DNA of 64,000 bases from Saprospiraceae bacterium (GCA_026982695.1 JALSGS010000033.1:1-64000), one strand, 5' to 3'. Shown: positions 51,054 through 60,806, numbered from the stretch's first letter. Notes: generated from the letters alone by a model not told the origin. Numbers and translations are program-made.

Positions 51054-52637
51054 ATGAGTACTGTAGGCCACTTTGACTATGACATGCTCGTCATGGGTAG
51101 CGGCTTTGGCGGGGCAGTCAGTGCACTGCGCCTTGTGGAAAAGGGATATCGCGTGCTGGTCGTAGAGCAGGGCAAATGGTATCGACCTGAGGATTTTGCC
51201 CGTACTAATTGGCATTTGCGCAAATGGCTTTGGATGCCTAGCCTAGGGCTTCATGGCATTATGAAAATTAGCTTGTTGCGCCATGTGGGCATCTTGTCCG
51301 GTGTGGGCGTAGGTGGTGGCTCGCTTGTCTATGCTTGCACATTGCCTATGCCTACGAAGGAGTTCTTCCACACGGGCAACTGGGCGGGCTTGGCCAATTG
51401 GCAGCAAGAATTGGCACCTTTTTACAAAAAGGCGCGCCAGATGCTGGGAGTGGCTACTGTGCTGCGCATGGGCGATGCCGACAAAGCCCTACAACAGTTG
51501 GCCTACGAGCTGGGCAAGGAAGTTGATTTCCGGCCTACTGAAGTGGGTATCTATTTTGGTATGCCAGGAAAAACGCATTCTGATCCTTATTTCGATGGCA
51601 AAGGCCCCGCCCGCACGGGTTGTACTTATTGTGGCGCTTGCATGACGGGTTGCCGTGTGGGTGCTAAAAACAGCTTGGACAAAAATTACTTGTATCTGGC
51701 CATGCAGCATGGCGCCCAGATTTTGGCTGAGCACAAAGTGATAGATGTGCAGCCATTAGGTGCTGCCGATGGCAGCGAGGGGTATGTCGTGCGCGTACGT
51801 CCCAGCTTGAAGTGGTGGGGCAAGCAGCGGACCTTCCACGTACGAGGAGTCGTCTTTGCTGGTGGCGTGATGGGTACGGTGCCGTTGCTGTTGAAGCTGC
51901 GTGCTCGTTCGCTTCCAAGGCTTTCGCCTAAGGTAGGCCACTACATCCGTACAAACAACGAAACGTTGGTCAGTGTGACCACACTCACGCGTCAGTTTGA
52001 CTTTTCGAAGGGCGTAGCCATTGGTTCCATGCTCCATACTGATCCACACAGTCACTTGGAGGTAGTGCGCTATGGTGCTGGCTCAGGGTTCTGGCGTCTG
52101 TCGCATGTACCACATGTCGATGGCCCTAACCTTTGGGTACGGCTGAGGCACATGTGCCGCGAAATGTTCCGAGATTTGCCTGGCTGGATACGTCTCTATA
52201 GTGTGGACGACTGGGCACGGCGTACGGTGGTCCTGTTGTTCATGCAAACACTCGACAGCACTTTGCGCTTTCGCAAAACGCTATGGGGTGGAGTGCGCAC
52301 GACACTCAGCACGGGCAACCCGCCCAGTGCCGATATTCCTGAGTCGACGGCTCTGACCCGCCGTTTTGCCCAGCTCGTCAAGGGCAAAGCGACAGCCTTC
52401 TTCCAACAACCTTTTATGGGCAAGGCTGCCACCGCGCACATTCTCGGCGGTGCTGTGATGGGGCGCAAGCCAGAAGAAGGCGTCATAGATACGGCACATC
52501 GCGTATTTGGCTATCAAAACATGTGGGTAGTAGATGGTTCAGCTGTCTCGGCCAATCCTGGCGTCAACCCTTCGTTGACGATTACTGCCATGGCTGAGCG
52601 GGCAATGTCCTTTGTTCCGCCCAAAAAAGGAGATTAA
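51054..52637 (+). CDS. GMC family oxidoreductase, cholesterol-oxidase-like, with CxxCxxCxxxC
   Basis: A 527-residue FAD enzyme of the GMC/cholesterol-oxidase group that oxidises an alcohol of unknown identity. FAD motif MGSGFGGAVSALRLVEKG is at about 14-31, and GVGVGGGSLVYACTLPMP at about 85-102. A cysteine cluster TGCTYCGACMTGCRVGAKN (about 187-205) has CxxCxxCxxxC spacing, as seen in ferredoxin-like sites and in this subgroup. The C-terminus has the catalytic-domain end AHILGGAVMGRKPEEGVID ... VVDGSAVSANPGVNPSLTI. The ATG at 51054 is preferred to the TTG at 51033. The Fe-S reading is inference. Confidence 0.85.
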   Translation: MSTVGHFDYDMLVMGSGFGGAVSALRLVEKGYRVLVVEQGKWYRPEDFARTNWHLRKWLWMPSLGLHGIMKISLLRHVGILSGVGVGGGSLVYACTLPMPTKEFFHTGNWAGLANWQQELAPFYKKARQMLGVATVLRMGDADKALQQLAYELGKEVDFRPTEVGIYFGMPGKTHSDPYFDGKGPARTGCTYCGACMTGCRVGAKNSLDKNYLYLAMQHGAQILAEHKVIDVQPLGAADGSEGYVVRVRPSLKWWGKQRTFHVRGVVFAGGVMGTVPLLLKLRARSLPRLSPKVGHYIRTNNETLVSVTTLTRQFDFSKGVAIGSMLHTDPHSHLEVVRYGAGSGFWRLSHVPHVDGPNLWVRLRHMCREMFRDLPGWIRLYSVDDWARRTVVLLFMQTLDSTLRFRKTLWGGVRTTLSTGNPPSADIPESTALTRRFAQLVKGKATAFFQQPFMGKAATAHILGGAVMGRKPEEGVIDTAHRVFGYQNMWVVDGSAVSANPGVNPSLTITAMAERAMSFVPPKKGD

Positions 52638-52650
52638 CTAGCTGCATGTG

Positions 52651-53973
52651 TTAACTCTTGAGCTGGCGCTGATACCACCACTGGCTTAGAGCATATACCG
52701 GCGTTTTCCATATAGCGCTTTTCGGCAAAGAGCCGAGCTTGGCCTGCCATTGGGCGATGAGTTGAAAATGTTGATCCAATAGCTGCTCACTCTGTGCGAC
52801 CTGGCTCGATGCAGGAGCATCCCACGCAAAAGAAAGGGCTGAACACTCGATTTCATCGAGCTGGGCACGCAGCTGTGGCCTGAACTCGCGGTAATAGGGA
52901 GCCAGGGCACGGCTCATCAGCTCATTTTGCCACCACAAGGATGCATCGGGCAGCGCTGTGGGTTGGTTCCATCGGTGTTGAGGTAGTAGCAAGGGGTCAT
53001 CTATGCGAAAAGGTTTGAAGGCACTAGTACATGGGTAGGACGTTCCTGTCAGCCAGATATGTGGCCTACCTTGAGGTGGGATGGCTACAATCATAGAGCT
53101 CGTAGTGCTACTGGGATTCCATGGTCCAGTGGCATGCATGCAGATGGAAGTTGTATTAGCTCGAGCAGGGGTGAAGCTCATCTGAGGTAAGTTGTGCTGG
53201 CGGAGCAAGTGCATGAGCTGTAAGGGCTCGATACCGTGCCGGTCCATAGTAGAAGTGGTGAGTTGTTGGCGAGTGCGGCAGCTACTCATGTGCGTGTAAA
53301 AGCGATCGCTAAATACTTGGGCAAAGTGAAACGGCCGAGCGGGGCGCCACCACCCTTGTTTTTGGGCGAAAGCTTGCGTGCCAGGTGCTATGAGGTCGAA
53401 TTCGGTACCAATCGTGAGGCCATTGCTGATGGTGACTATGCCTCGCTCAAATCGGCGGGCAGCCCAGTAGCGATCCACTGTTTCAAGTAGCCATACTTCT
53501 TGCCGGTCGGCGATAAGAAAGCTATTGTGGTAGTAAAAATTGAGATTTTTGTAACCACTACAACTATCTTGACCGTATGCTTGTAGCAAAGTCGTAATAG
53601 TATGGACTGCGGCTTGGGCTGTACGGCATCGCTCCAAGGCCAGGCGCAATAGGTCCATACCGGTGAGGCCATCATTGCATTTGGAGAAAGCCACTTTTGT
53701 GAAAACGGCTTCATTGCCAATGACCAGCCCATGCTCGTTGACGCCCATTTCGGCACCCCACATGTGGAAAGGCTTGCTAAGCACAACGGCGTAAGTTTGT
53801 GAGGCTTGGGGAATGCTGATGTACGTACAAGCAAGAAGAGTGTTGGATGACCATCTTTGGGCGGGAATAGCTACTATGGCTTGTGCCTCATTGGGCTCTC
53901 GGTCGGAGTTTTTGGCAAAGAGTATGGAGCCATCAGCAGTTCGATCAGACAGAATGGCAATAGTATCACACAT
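52651..53973 (-). CDS. Peptidase C69 / secernin-like protein
   Basis: A 440-residue Ntn-hydrolase of the C69/secernin family. It begins MCDTIAIL, so Cys2 is exposed as the N-terminal nucleophile after removal of Met. The family's FAKNSDREPNEAQ follows (about 19-31), then MWGAEMGVNEHGLVIGNEAVFTK (about 71-93), GLTGMDLLRLALERC and SFLIADRQEVWLLETVDRYWAARR. Length and order match secernins, thought to be dipeptidases or to lack tested substrates. It ends 13 bases from the convergent GMC gene and is divergent from the antiporter. Confidence 0.9.
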   Translation of the reverse strand: MCDTIAILSDRTADGSILFAKNSDREPNEAQAIVAIPAQRWSSNTLLACTYISIPQASQTYAVVLSKPFHMWGAEMGVNEHGLVIGNEAVFTKVAFSKCNDGLTGMDLLRLALERCRTAQAAVHTITTLLQAYGQDSCSGYKNLNFYYHNSFLIADRQEVWLLETVDRYWAARRFERGIVTISNGLTIGTEFDLIAPGTQAFAQKQGWWRPARPFHFAQVFSDRFYTHMSSCRTRQQLTTSTMDRHGIEPLQLMHLLRQHNLPQMSFTPARANTTSICMHATGPWNPSSTTSSMIVAIPPQGRPHIWLTGTSYPCTSAFKPFRIDDPLLLPQHRWNQPTALPDASLWWQNELMSRALAPYYREFRPQLRAQLDEIECSALSFAWDAPASSQVAQSEQLLDQHFQLIAQWQAKLGSLPKSAIWKTPVYALSQWWYQRQLKS

Positions 53974-54021
53974 GGCTTGTTTGTTGTTGTGCTCATCCAG
54001 TTCGAAAAGTTACGATAAACC

Positions 54022-55260
54022 ATGCAACTCAATTTAGCGTTTCTCCTTTTGGCTAATATCCATTTTAATCCGATTATCCCAAGTGTAGCAATTTTTTCCG
54101 TAGCGGTGTTGGCCTTGGGGTTTGTTTTGCGCAAGCTGAAGCAGCCCTTTTTACTAGCCTATATTCTGGCTGGCGTATTGTTGGGTGAGCAGGGATTGGG
54201 GTTGTTTACCAATCCCGACCAAATTGCGCTGTTGGGCGATGTGGGCATTGTGCTGCTACTGTTCTTTATTGGAATGGAGACGAACTTGCCCGACTTGGTG
54301 CAACAGTGGCGTATTGCTGTATTGGGCACTTTAGGGCAGATACTCTTGTCGGTAGGTTTGGTGGCTATGGTAGGCACACCTTTAGGTTGGGCGTGGAGCC
54401 GAATTATCATGTTGGGATTTATCATTAGCTTGAGCAGCTCGGCCGTAGTGATCAAGCTGTTACAAGACAACGGCGAGATCAAACGGCGGTTAGGGCGCAA
54501 AGTGGTATCGATCTTGCTGATGCAAGACGTGATGGTAGTGCCCATGTTACTTATCGTCAGTTATTTGGGTGGCGAGCCGCCACATCCCGAGGACTTGATG
54601 CGTCAGACCATAGGCGGAGTGTTGGTGTTGGCTTTCTTTATTTGGCTTTTGCGCAAGCGCCATGTTCGTTTGCCTTATACCGACTATTTTGAGGAGGACC
54701 ACGAACTCCAGGTGTTTGCAGCGCTGATTTTGTGTTTTGGCTTTGCCTTTGTCACTTCTGCGTTCAATCTGTCAGCTGCTTTGGGCGCTTTCTTAGCAGG
54801 TCTCATGATTCACTCCGATCGGCATACTCGCTGGTTACACGATAGCCTCGAATCGTTTCGCGTGCTCTTTGTGGCGTTGTTCTTTGTGTATGTGGGCATG
54901 CAGTTAAACTTGAATTTTCTTTCGGAACATGCCACTATGGTAGGCGCCATGTTGGTGTTGGTTTTGGTAACCAATCACTTGGTAAATGCGCTAATTCTAA
55001 AATGGTCGGGTTGTGGATGGACCGAAGCGCTATACGGCGGGGCATTGTTGGCTGAAATTGGCGAATTGTCTTTCTTGTTAGCGGCTACGGGTTATTCTAT
55101 TGGTGCATTGAGCGAATATGGCTACCAAATGACTTTGGCCGTCATTTCGCTGTCCTTATTGGTGAGTCCTTTATGGATTAGCCTGACAAAACACCTTATA
55201 GGATTCACTACCGCACGTGAACGCATAGAGGCCTATCGGGCTCAAAAAGCGAGCATGTGA
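54022..55260 (+). CDS. Cation:proton antiporter, CPA2/KefB type
   Basis: A 412-residue inner-membrane antiporter with about 12 helices. It exchanges Na+ or K+ for H+. The N-terminal FLLAYILAGVLLGEQGLG (about 46-63), GMETNLPDLV, IISLSSSAVVIKLLQDNGE (about 132-150) and the FVTSAFNLSAALGAFLAGLMI segment (about 243-263, unwound helix) are diagnostic of CPA2 transporters. There is no C-terminal TrkA-N/RCK domain, so it is a short form, unlike full KefB/KefC. Which ion it moves cannot be told. It stands alone, with the secernin gene divergent. Confidence 0.9.
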   Translation: MQLNLAFLLLANIHFNPIIPSVAIFSVAVLALGFVLRKLKQPFLLAYILAGVLLGEQGLGLFTNPDQIALLGDVGIVLLLFFIGMETNLPDLVQQWRIAVLGTLGQILLSVGLVAMVGTPLGWAWSRIIMLGFIISLSSSAVVIKLLQDNGEIKRRLGRKVVSILLMQDVMVVPMLLIVSYLGGEPPHPEDLMRQTIGGVLVLAFFIWLLRKRHVRLPYTDYFEEDHELQVFAALILCFGFAFVTSAFNLSAALGAFLAGLMIHSDRHTRWLHDSLESFRVLFVALFFVYVGMQLNLNFLSEHATMVGAMLVLVLVTNHLVNALILKWSGCGWTEALYGGALLAEIGELSFLLAATGYSIGALSEYGYQMTLAVISLSLLVSPLWISLTKHLIGFTTARERIEAYRAQKASM

Positions 55261-55280
55261 AGTGCCCCTAATCCAATGTG

Positions 55281-55496
55281 TTAGGGTACAGCCATAGAGG
55301 ATGGTGGATTGGCCTCTTCTTTGGTCACGTCTTTATGTCGCAGGCTGTGTTGCAGTTGAGCTATCAGTTCGCGCAGTTCGGGAAACTGAGCTTGCCATTG
55401 CAATACCTGTTGGCGCTCTTTCGGGCTAGCTAACCCCAATGCATACAGATGGATCAGTCCAGATTTGAGTATATAAGGCAAGTCAACATGCTTCAT
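55281..55496 (-). CDS. Short anti-sigma-factor-like protein without membrane segment (71 residues)
   Basis: A 71-residue protein whose first two thirds, ILKSGLIHLYALGLASPKER then QQVLQWQAQFPELRELIAQL, resemble the N-terminal domain of Bacteroidota anti-sigma factors (pattern sGLLELYvlG.ls..E...v......PELr). It stops before the expected membrane helix and periplasmic domain. It is therefore either a truncated relic or a soluble stand-alone sigma-binding module. No sigma factor gene is adjacent. Its 3' end lies 20 bases from the antiporter stop (convergent). Confidence 0.55.
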   Translation of the reverse strand: MKHVDLPYILKSGLIHLYALGLASPKERQQVLQWQAQFPELRELIAQLQHSLRHKDVTKEEANPPSSMAVP

Positions 55497-55588
55497 GGGT
55501 GTGTTTTTGGTGAAAAAATTGTCTGTATCTCCAGCTATAGTAGGTGTTCGGCACGACCATTTGTTCGTTCACCATATGTCTGATCTGT

Positions 55589-56098
55589 TTACCAGTTGGT
55601 AAAGGCCTTGTTGAAAATTTGATTGACCAATTCCTCATTGATGGCTTCAATAAGTTGGTCTTGGACGTCTAATAGGTTCTGATCGGCGCTGTAATCGGCA
55701 AAATAGCTAAAGTTGCTTTTCCAATTTTCAGCCTCATTTCGGTGGTTGATATATTCGACGCGGACGCCGATGGTCAGGCGGTTGAAGGCAACTAGCTCCC
55801 CAGGTTGGGGAGCTTCTGAGCTGACGCGCCAGGTGGTAATGGTACCTATAAATTCCACATCAGGTTGCTCATCGTCGAAGATCAAGCGCGATTCATTGAG
55901 AATTTTTTCTCGCAGTGCTTCAGAAAATGTAATGGGTAGAGTGGGAGGTGCGTCGGGGGCTATATTGTCGAAGGGAGCCACGTAGAAAGTATTTACATCT
56001 GGTGAGATGCTGGTGCCTTTGAAGCTATAGCAGCCCGTAGTACTAATACCTATGAGGAACAACAAACATTTCGAGATTATGCGAATGACTGTACACAT
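55589..56098 (-). CDS. lptE: LptE-family LPS assembly lipoprotein
   Basis: A 169-residue lipoprotein. The signal peptide ends in the lipobox STTGC, Cys at about 23, followed by the Bacteroidota LptE hallmark YSFKGTSISPDVNTFYVAPFDN. Later SEALREKILNESRLIFDDEQPDVEFIGTITTW and a helical C-terminus ending FNKAFTNW also fit. LptE plugs the LptD barrel and helps place LPS in the outer membrane. A minus-strand -7 box lies 27 bases upstream. The usual secG neighbour is not here. Confidence 0.88.
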   Translation of the reverse strand: MCTVIRIISKCLLFLIGISTTGCYSFKGTSISPDVNTFYVAPFDNIAPDAPPTLPITFSEALREKILNESRLIFDDEQPDVEFIGTITTWRVSSEAPQPGELVAFNRLTIGVRVEYINHRNEAENWKSNFSYFADYSADQNLLDVQDQLIEAINEELVNQIFNKAFTNW

Positions 56099-56124
56099 GG
56101 CATTGAGTGTTTTTTGCCAAAAGA

Positions 56125-56132
56125 CAAATATA
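56125..56132 (-). promoter_or_regulatory. -7 box for lptE
   Basis: CAAATATA on the + strand, i.e. TATATTTG on the minus strand, an exact match 27 bases before the lptE ATG. Confidence 0.55.
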
Positions 56133-56178
56133 GCGATTCACAAAATGTGGGTTGAGAAATAAATGCTTGTGTAGATAC

Positions 56179-56186
56179 TACCTTTG
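56179..56186 (+). promoter_or_regulatory. -7 box probably serving folP
   Basis: TACCTTTG matches TAnnTTTG. The folP ATG is about 135 bases downstream. Confidence 0.4.
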
Positions 56187-56320
56187 TGGCCATTATGTTG
56201 GCTGAGCGATTATAGAGACGGAATGGAACTAAGGGCGTATGCCGAACATTCAGTCCCATATAAGTATTTGCTGCCGTGTACAAGTGCAATAGGAGTTTCT
56301 TGATTTTAATCTGCACAGCA

Positions 56321-57166
56321 ATGCACCTACATACTGCCACCACGCTTAACTGCAAGGGACGATTGTTGGACTTGAGCCGACCACTTGTGATGGGTATTCT
56401 CAATACAACACCTGATAGTTTTTACGATGGGGGCCGATTTGTGGACAAGGATGGCGCAATGTGGCGGGTAGAGCAGATGCTCGAAGAGGGGGCGACTATC
56501 ATCGACATAGGTGGCATGTCGTCGCGCCCAGGAGCCACCCTCATCTCAGCCGATGAGGAGTTGCGGCGTGTGATGCCAATAGTGGAAGCTGTCGTTGCGG
56601 CGTTCCCACAGGCTATCTTCTCTATTGATACAGTACGTGCACGGGTAGCACGTGCGGCAGTGGAGGCAGGTGTGCACATTGTGAATGATATTTCGGCTGG
56701 TCGCTTTGATGAAGATTTGCTACCTACGGTAGCTGAGTTGGGAGTGCCTTATGTGCTCATGCACATGCAGGGCACACCTGCTGATATGCAACGTCAGCCG
56801 CAGTACGAAGACGTGGTCGTGGAAATCTTGGACTTCCTCATTGGGCATTTGGGCCATCTGCGCGCTTTGGGCGTGCGCGATGTAATCGTGGATCCTGGAT
56901 TTGGCTTTGGCAAAACAATTGTGCACAATTACCAGTTGCTCAAAAACTTAGCGGCGTTGCGAATATTGGGTTGTCCGGTATTGGTGGGTTTGAGCCGCAA
57001 GCGCATGATTTGTCAGGTGTTGGGTGTGTCCCCTCGGGAGGCACTTAATGGAACTACAGCCTTACACATGGTAGCGCTACAGCAAGGCGCTTCTATTTTG
57101 CGCGTTCATGACGTGGCCCAGGCCATGGAGGTTGTCCAATTGTGGGAGGCGATGCAGCAGGCTTGA
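56321..57166 (+). CDS. folP: Dihydropteroate synthase
   Basis: A 281-residue folate-pathway enzyme joining hydroxymethyl-dihydropterin pyrophosphate and p-aminobenzoate. Both signatures are present: VMGILNTTPDSFYDGGRF (about 23-40) and IIDIGGMSSRPGA (about 59-71). Later motifs are SIDTVRARVARAAVEAGVHIVNDISAG, VPYVLMHMQGTP and VIVDPGFGFGKT. It is the sulfonamide target. The start at ATG 56321 places the TIM barrel correctly. The gene is divergent from lptE and is followed 88 bases later by an uncharacterised membrane gene. Confidence 0.95.
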   Translation: MHLHTATTLNCKGRLLDLSRPLVMGILNTTPDSFYDGGRFVDKDGAMWRVEQMLEEGATIIDIGGMSSRPGATLISADEELRRVMPIVEAVVAAFPQAIFSIDTVRARVARAAVEAGVHIVNDISAGRFDEDLLPTVAELGVPYVLMHMQGTPADMQRQPQYEDVVVEILDFLIGHLGHLRALGVRDVIVDPGFGFGKTIVHNYQLLKNLAALRILGCPVLVGLSRKRMICQVLGVSPREALNGTTALHMVALQQGASILRVHDVAQAMEVVQLWEAMQQA

Positions 57167-57254
57167 AGGCAATTGCCAGATTTGTGCGACCTTTGATTTG
57201 CATACTTGCTAGCACGTCTGAGTGCTATTCTAACGGTATTTGAGCTACACAACT

Positions 57255-58730
57255 ATGAAACAAGATGCATCTTTTCCAACCCAACAAGATCTATTGACCG
57301 AGCAGCGCATCAAGCAACTCGCTTTGGGTTTCCTCAAGCGGCATTATCTCCAGTTTTACGCTAATGAACTCGATTTGAGCAAGGGTGAAGAAGCAGTTTT
57401 GCGCGATCCGGGATTGGTGGCGCGTCTTGATCAGATGTTGCCTGGTGATATTATTGTGGATGGAGAAATCCGTTTCCAACGAAAAGACGGCCGGCAGTTC
57501 GTAGCTACTTTTGAAGCTACCTCGCGAGAGACAGCGGGAGAGTTGCGCTATCGCTTTCAGCGCAATTTGCTGCTGTGGGATGGACTGGCTACAGCTTCGA
57601 TGACGGCACTTGCTGTATTGGCTTTGAGCTATGCCATTAACATATTGCCGTTTGACCAATGGGGATGGGGATTCAGTTTGTTGATAGTGAGTGTAGAAAT
57701 AGGCTTACTTACTTTATTGTTTGTCTTGATCATGCGCCATCGTTCGCGCTACCGATACATCTATGCCATTGAACAGTTTAAGCGGTACGATGCCGACGAA
57801 CATTGGATCGCCTTTGGAGAAGATGTTTTTGATGGCACTTCAGACCCCTATTTTGTAGAGCTGCGCACGCAGGCAGTGCGCCAAGGAGTAGGTTTGTTGG
57901 AAGTGACCCACTCAGGGCAAATTCGTTTGTTTTTCTTGCCGCGCAGACAAACGCCTGCTATTAGTCAATCTGTCATGAAAGCACCTAGTGGGCAGGTAGT
58001 TAAATGGTACCTCCTACTTAATCAGTTTAATCAACGATTGTGGCAGTGGTGGCCTTGGAAAAGAAATTCCCGCTCCTATTTGCGTTTTAAGCGTAGTTAC
58101 ATCAAGCAAATAGGTATTACCCTTTTTGCTGTGTTGGGCATCGGCCTGATTATGAATAAGACTATTGTCCACAAGCCAGAACGGCGGGCTACGCGTGCTG
58201 AACTCAAGCAACTCGAGCAGCTTGAAGAGCCACCAGAACCTCTGGACTACCTCATCGATTCACCCATAGTAGGGGCGCAACCGCTGGTAGAAGAAGTTGT
58301 GTCCGTCCGCACTACTACTGGTGGTGAAATAGCCACACCTGCTGTGCAAAAGCCCGCTAGCCGCCCACAAGCAATATTTTTAAATAATTGGGACAAAATC
58401 TCTTTTACGGATTGTGCGCGTTTTGCCAACGTGGTGGGCCCTGTGTGGTTAGTAGTAGATGACTGGTTTGATACTTACGATGAAGCCCTGCAACAACTGA
58501 GCTTTTGGGAAAGTGAAGGTCAGATGGCCAGTCTTTTGTGGACAGGATGCTTGCAAGGCAATTTTCCAGGTGGGTTTGTCGTATTTCTTGGCGAAATGTA
58601 TCCCGATAAAAAAGCGGCCCAGCACCATGCAACCCAATTCGAGGCACGCGTGCTTGATCATCAGGCTAGTACGACAAACGACAAGCTATTTGAGCTGGTA
58701 GCTGTGTATTTTGACAATAATGCCGATTAG
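57255..58730 (+). CDS. Uncharacterised membrane protein with SPOR-like C-terminus
   Basis: A 491-residue protein of no family I can name. The N-terminal soluble part (about 5-95; DLLTEQRIKQLALGFLKRHY) precedes two membrane helices (about 112-132 and 138-160), a basic cytosolic stretch, and one further helix near 285-302. A periplasmic tail with a Glu/Pro-rich linker (about 310-330) follows. The last 60 residues (SFWESEGQMASLLWTGCL then GFVVFLGEMYPDKKAAQHHA) have the alternating pattern of a SPOR-like peptidoglycan-binding fold. The ATG at 57255 is preferred. coaE follows by 18 bases, so they may be co-transcribed. Confidence 0.6.
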   Translation: MKQDASFPTQQDLLTEQRIKQLALGFLKRHYLQFYANELDLSKGEEAVLRDPGLVARLDQMLPGDIIVDGEIRFQRKDGRQFVATFEATSRETAGELRYRFQRNLLLWDGLATASMTALAVLALSYAINILPFDQWGWGFSLLIVSVEIGLLTLLFVLIMRHRSRYRYIYAIEQFKRYDADEHWIAFGEDVFDGTSDPYFVELRTQAVRQGVGLLEVTHSGQIRLFFLPRRQTPAISQSVMKAPSGQVVKWYLLLNQFNQRLWQWWPWKRNSRSYLRFKRSYIKQIGITLFAVLGIGLIMNKTIVHKPERRATRAELKQLEQLEEPPEPLDYLIDSPIVGAQPLVEEVVSVRTTTGGEIATPAVQKPASRPQAIFLNNWDKISFTDCARFANVVGPVWLVVDDWFDTYDEALQQLSFWESEGQMASLLWTGCLQGNFPGGFVVFLGEMYPDKKAAQHHATQFEARVLDHQASTTNDKLFELVAVYFDNNAD

Positions 58731-58748
58731 GCAAAGTAAAATGACCGT

Positions 58749-59360
58749 ATGTTACGAGTAGGCGTTACGGGAAATATAGGCAGTGGGAAGACCACCGTTT
58801 GTCGCATCTTCGAGTCGATGATGGTGCCCGTGTACTACGCAGATGCCCGAGCCAAAGCGCTGATGGTAGAAGATGAATCTGTGCAGCAAGCCATTCTCGA
58901 GCTTTTGGGGCCACAGGCCTATTTGCCCGATGGTTCGCTCAACAGCGCATGGATCGCCCAACGCGTTTTCAACAATTCGGACTTGCTGAGGCAGCTCAAT
59001 GAGATCGTTCATCCAGTAGTTCATCGCGATTTGCAGGCTTGGTTCACGCGCCAAGAGGCGATAGGCCATCCTTATGCCATTGAGGAGGCTGCGCTGTTGT
59101 TCGAAAGTGGCGCTTATCAACTACTCGACAAGATTATCGTGGTAGTGGCGCCAGAGCCCGTGCGCCTTCAGCGCGTTATGGCTCGCGACGGTGTGAGTGA
59201 AGCACAAGTGCGGGCCCGCATGAAAGCGCAGTGGCCCGAAGGCGTGAAAGCAGGACAGGCCGACTATCTCATCGTCAATGACGGTACCCACCCACTACCT
59301 GAACAAGTAGCGCGTATACATCAGCAATTGATACACGAAGCGAAAGCAAAATTGAACTAA
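58749..59360 (+). CDS. coaE: Dephospho-CoA kinase
   Basis: A 203-residue P-loop kinase for the last step of coenzyme A synthesis. Walker A is GNIGSGKTTVCRIFE (about 7-21). The family pattern continues with VYYADARAKALM, LNEIVHPVVHRDLQAWF (about 86-102) and EEAALLFESGAYQLLDKIIVV (about 115-135), then RVMARDGVSEAQVRARMKAQ, the lid region. Length is normal. It lies directly after the SPOR-like membrane gene and before the amidohydrolase in the same direction. Confidence 0.96.
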   Translation: MLRVGVTGNIGSGKTTVCRIFESMMVPVYYADARAKALMVEDESVQQAILELLGPQAYLPDGSLNSAWIAQRVFNNSDLLRQLNEIVHPVVHRDLQAWFTRQEAIGHPYAIEEAALLFESGAYQLLDKIIVVVAPEPVRLQRVMARDGVSEAQVRARMKAQWPEGVKAGQADYLIVNDGTHPLPEQVARIHQQLIHEAKAKLN

Positions 59361-59462
59361 GTAGCGGCTATTTTTTAAGTGGCTTTTGTTGTGCATCCGC
59401 CCATGAGTTGCGAATTTGCCGCCCCTTTGTTTCACCCGATTGTTTTACGAAAAACAAATGCC

Positions 59463-60764
59463 ATGAAAAAATTGCTGATAGCGCTGCTGTTGGCCCCTCC
59501 TTTTTGGACCTTTGCACAGCCTCAGATTTATCTCCATTGCGGTAAGCTAATCGATACGGAACGCGGCCAAGTGCATGCCCGCCAGACTGTGATTGTTTCG
59601 GGCAATCGAATTGCATCAGTACAAGATGGGTACGTACAGCCGCCTGCAGATGCTCGCCTGATCGATCTAACGGAGCACACCGTCATGCCAGGCCTGATGG
59701 ATATGCACGTGCACATCGAGCACCAGTCCAATCCCAAAGCCTACGAAGAACGCTTTCGCAAAAACGAGGCAGATGTGGCTTACGATGCGGCTGTCTATGC
59801 CCGGCGCACGCTCTTGGCTGGCTTTACAGTGGTGCGAGATTTGGGAGGTAGGGGAGTTAATGTGGCTTTGCGAAACGCCATTAATGCTGGAAAAGCAGTT
59901 GGCCCGCGCATTTTTACAGCTGAAAAATCTATTGCCAGCACCGGAGGCCATGCCGATCCTACTAATGGCGTGCGGCGCGACTTGATGGGCGATCCTGGGC
60001 CTAAAGAAGGGGTAGTAAATGGACCGGATGAGGCGCGTAAGGCAGTGCGCCAACGCTATAAAAATGGTGCAGACCTAATCAAGATTACCGCTACTGGTGG
60101 CGTGTTGTCGGTAGCCAAAGACGGTCAAGGACCGCAGTTTACCACAGAAGAGCTGAAAGCTATTATCGAGACGGCTCACGACTATGGCATGCATGTAGCT
60201 GCTCATGCCCATGGCAAGGAGGGGATGAAGCGGGCTATTTTGGCTGGCGTCACTTCCATAGAGCACGGCACCTTGATGGACGATGAGCTCATCGAGCTGA
60301 TGAAAAAACACGGCACGTGGTACGTACCTACAATCTCGGCTGGCAAGTTTGTGGCCGAAAAAGCAAAAACCCCGGGCTATTTCCCCGCCCCAGTGGTGCC
60401 CAAGGCGTTAGCTATAGGCCCCCAGATACAACAAACTTTTGCCAAAGCATACCGAGCAGGAGTAAAGATTGCCTTTGGTACTGATTCAGGCGTATCGCCA
60501 CATGGTCAGAATGCGCGCGAATTTGCGTATATGGTCGAAGCAGGCATGCCACCTATGGAAGCCATTCGCGCTGCTACACTACACGCAGCCACATTGTTGG
60601 GGCAAACACAGCATCTGGGATCTATTGCCGAAGGCAAACTGGCCGATATCGTAGCTGTAAAGGGCGATCCGCTCGAACAAATCGACTTGTTGATGCAGAT
60701 GAGCTTTGTCATGAAAGACGGCAAGATCTATAAAATAAACGGTAAGGAAACGCTACCTCATTGA
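59463..60764 (+). CDS. Exported metal-dependent amidohydrolase (imidazolonepropionase/Xaa-Pro-dipeptidase-like)
   Basis: A 433-residue TIM-barrel amidohydrolase. Metal ligands: MDMHVHIEH (HxH, about 80-88), a Lys in [13 protein letters not shown] (about 204-216) that may be carbamylated, HAHG (about 244-247), [10 protein letters not shown] (His about 266) and the Asp in [11 protein letters not shown] (about 341). The signal peptide ([19 protein letters not shown]) predicts a periplasmic enzyme. Similar Bacteroidota proteins are annotated as Xaa-Pro dipeptidases or imidazolonepropionase-like; the substrate is uncertain. The start at 59463 is required for the signal peptide. Confidence 0.88.
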   Translation: MKKLLIALLLAPPFWTFAQPQIYLHCGKLIDTERGQVHARQTVIVSGNRIASVQDGYVQPPADARLIDLTEHTVMPGLMDMHVHIEHQSNPKAYEERFRKNEADVAYDAAVYARRTLLAGFTVVRDLGGRGVNVALRNAINAGKAVGPRIFTAEKSIASTGGHADPTNGVRRDLMGDPGPKEGVVNGPDEARKAVRQRYKNGADLIKITATGGVLSVAKDGQGPQFTTEELKAIIETAHDYGMHVAAHAHGKEGMKRAILAGVTSIEHGTLMDDELIELMKKHGTWYVPTISAGKFVAEKAKTPGYFPAPVVPKALAIGPQIQQTFAKAYRAGVKIAFGTDSGVSPHGQNAREFAYMVEAGMPPMEAIRAATLHAATLLGQTQHLGSIAEGKLADIVAVKGDPLEQIDLLMQMSFVMKDGKIYKINGKETLPH

Positions 60765-60806
60765 GGTACGCCTAATCCTAATATGCGTTGGTTGAAAAGT
60801 GAAGCT

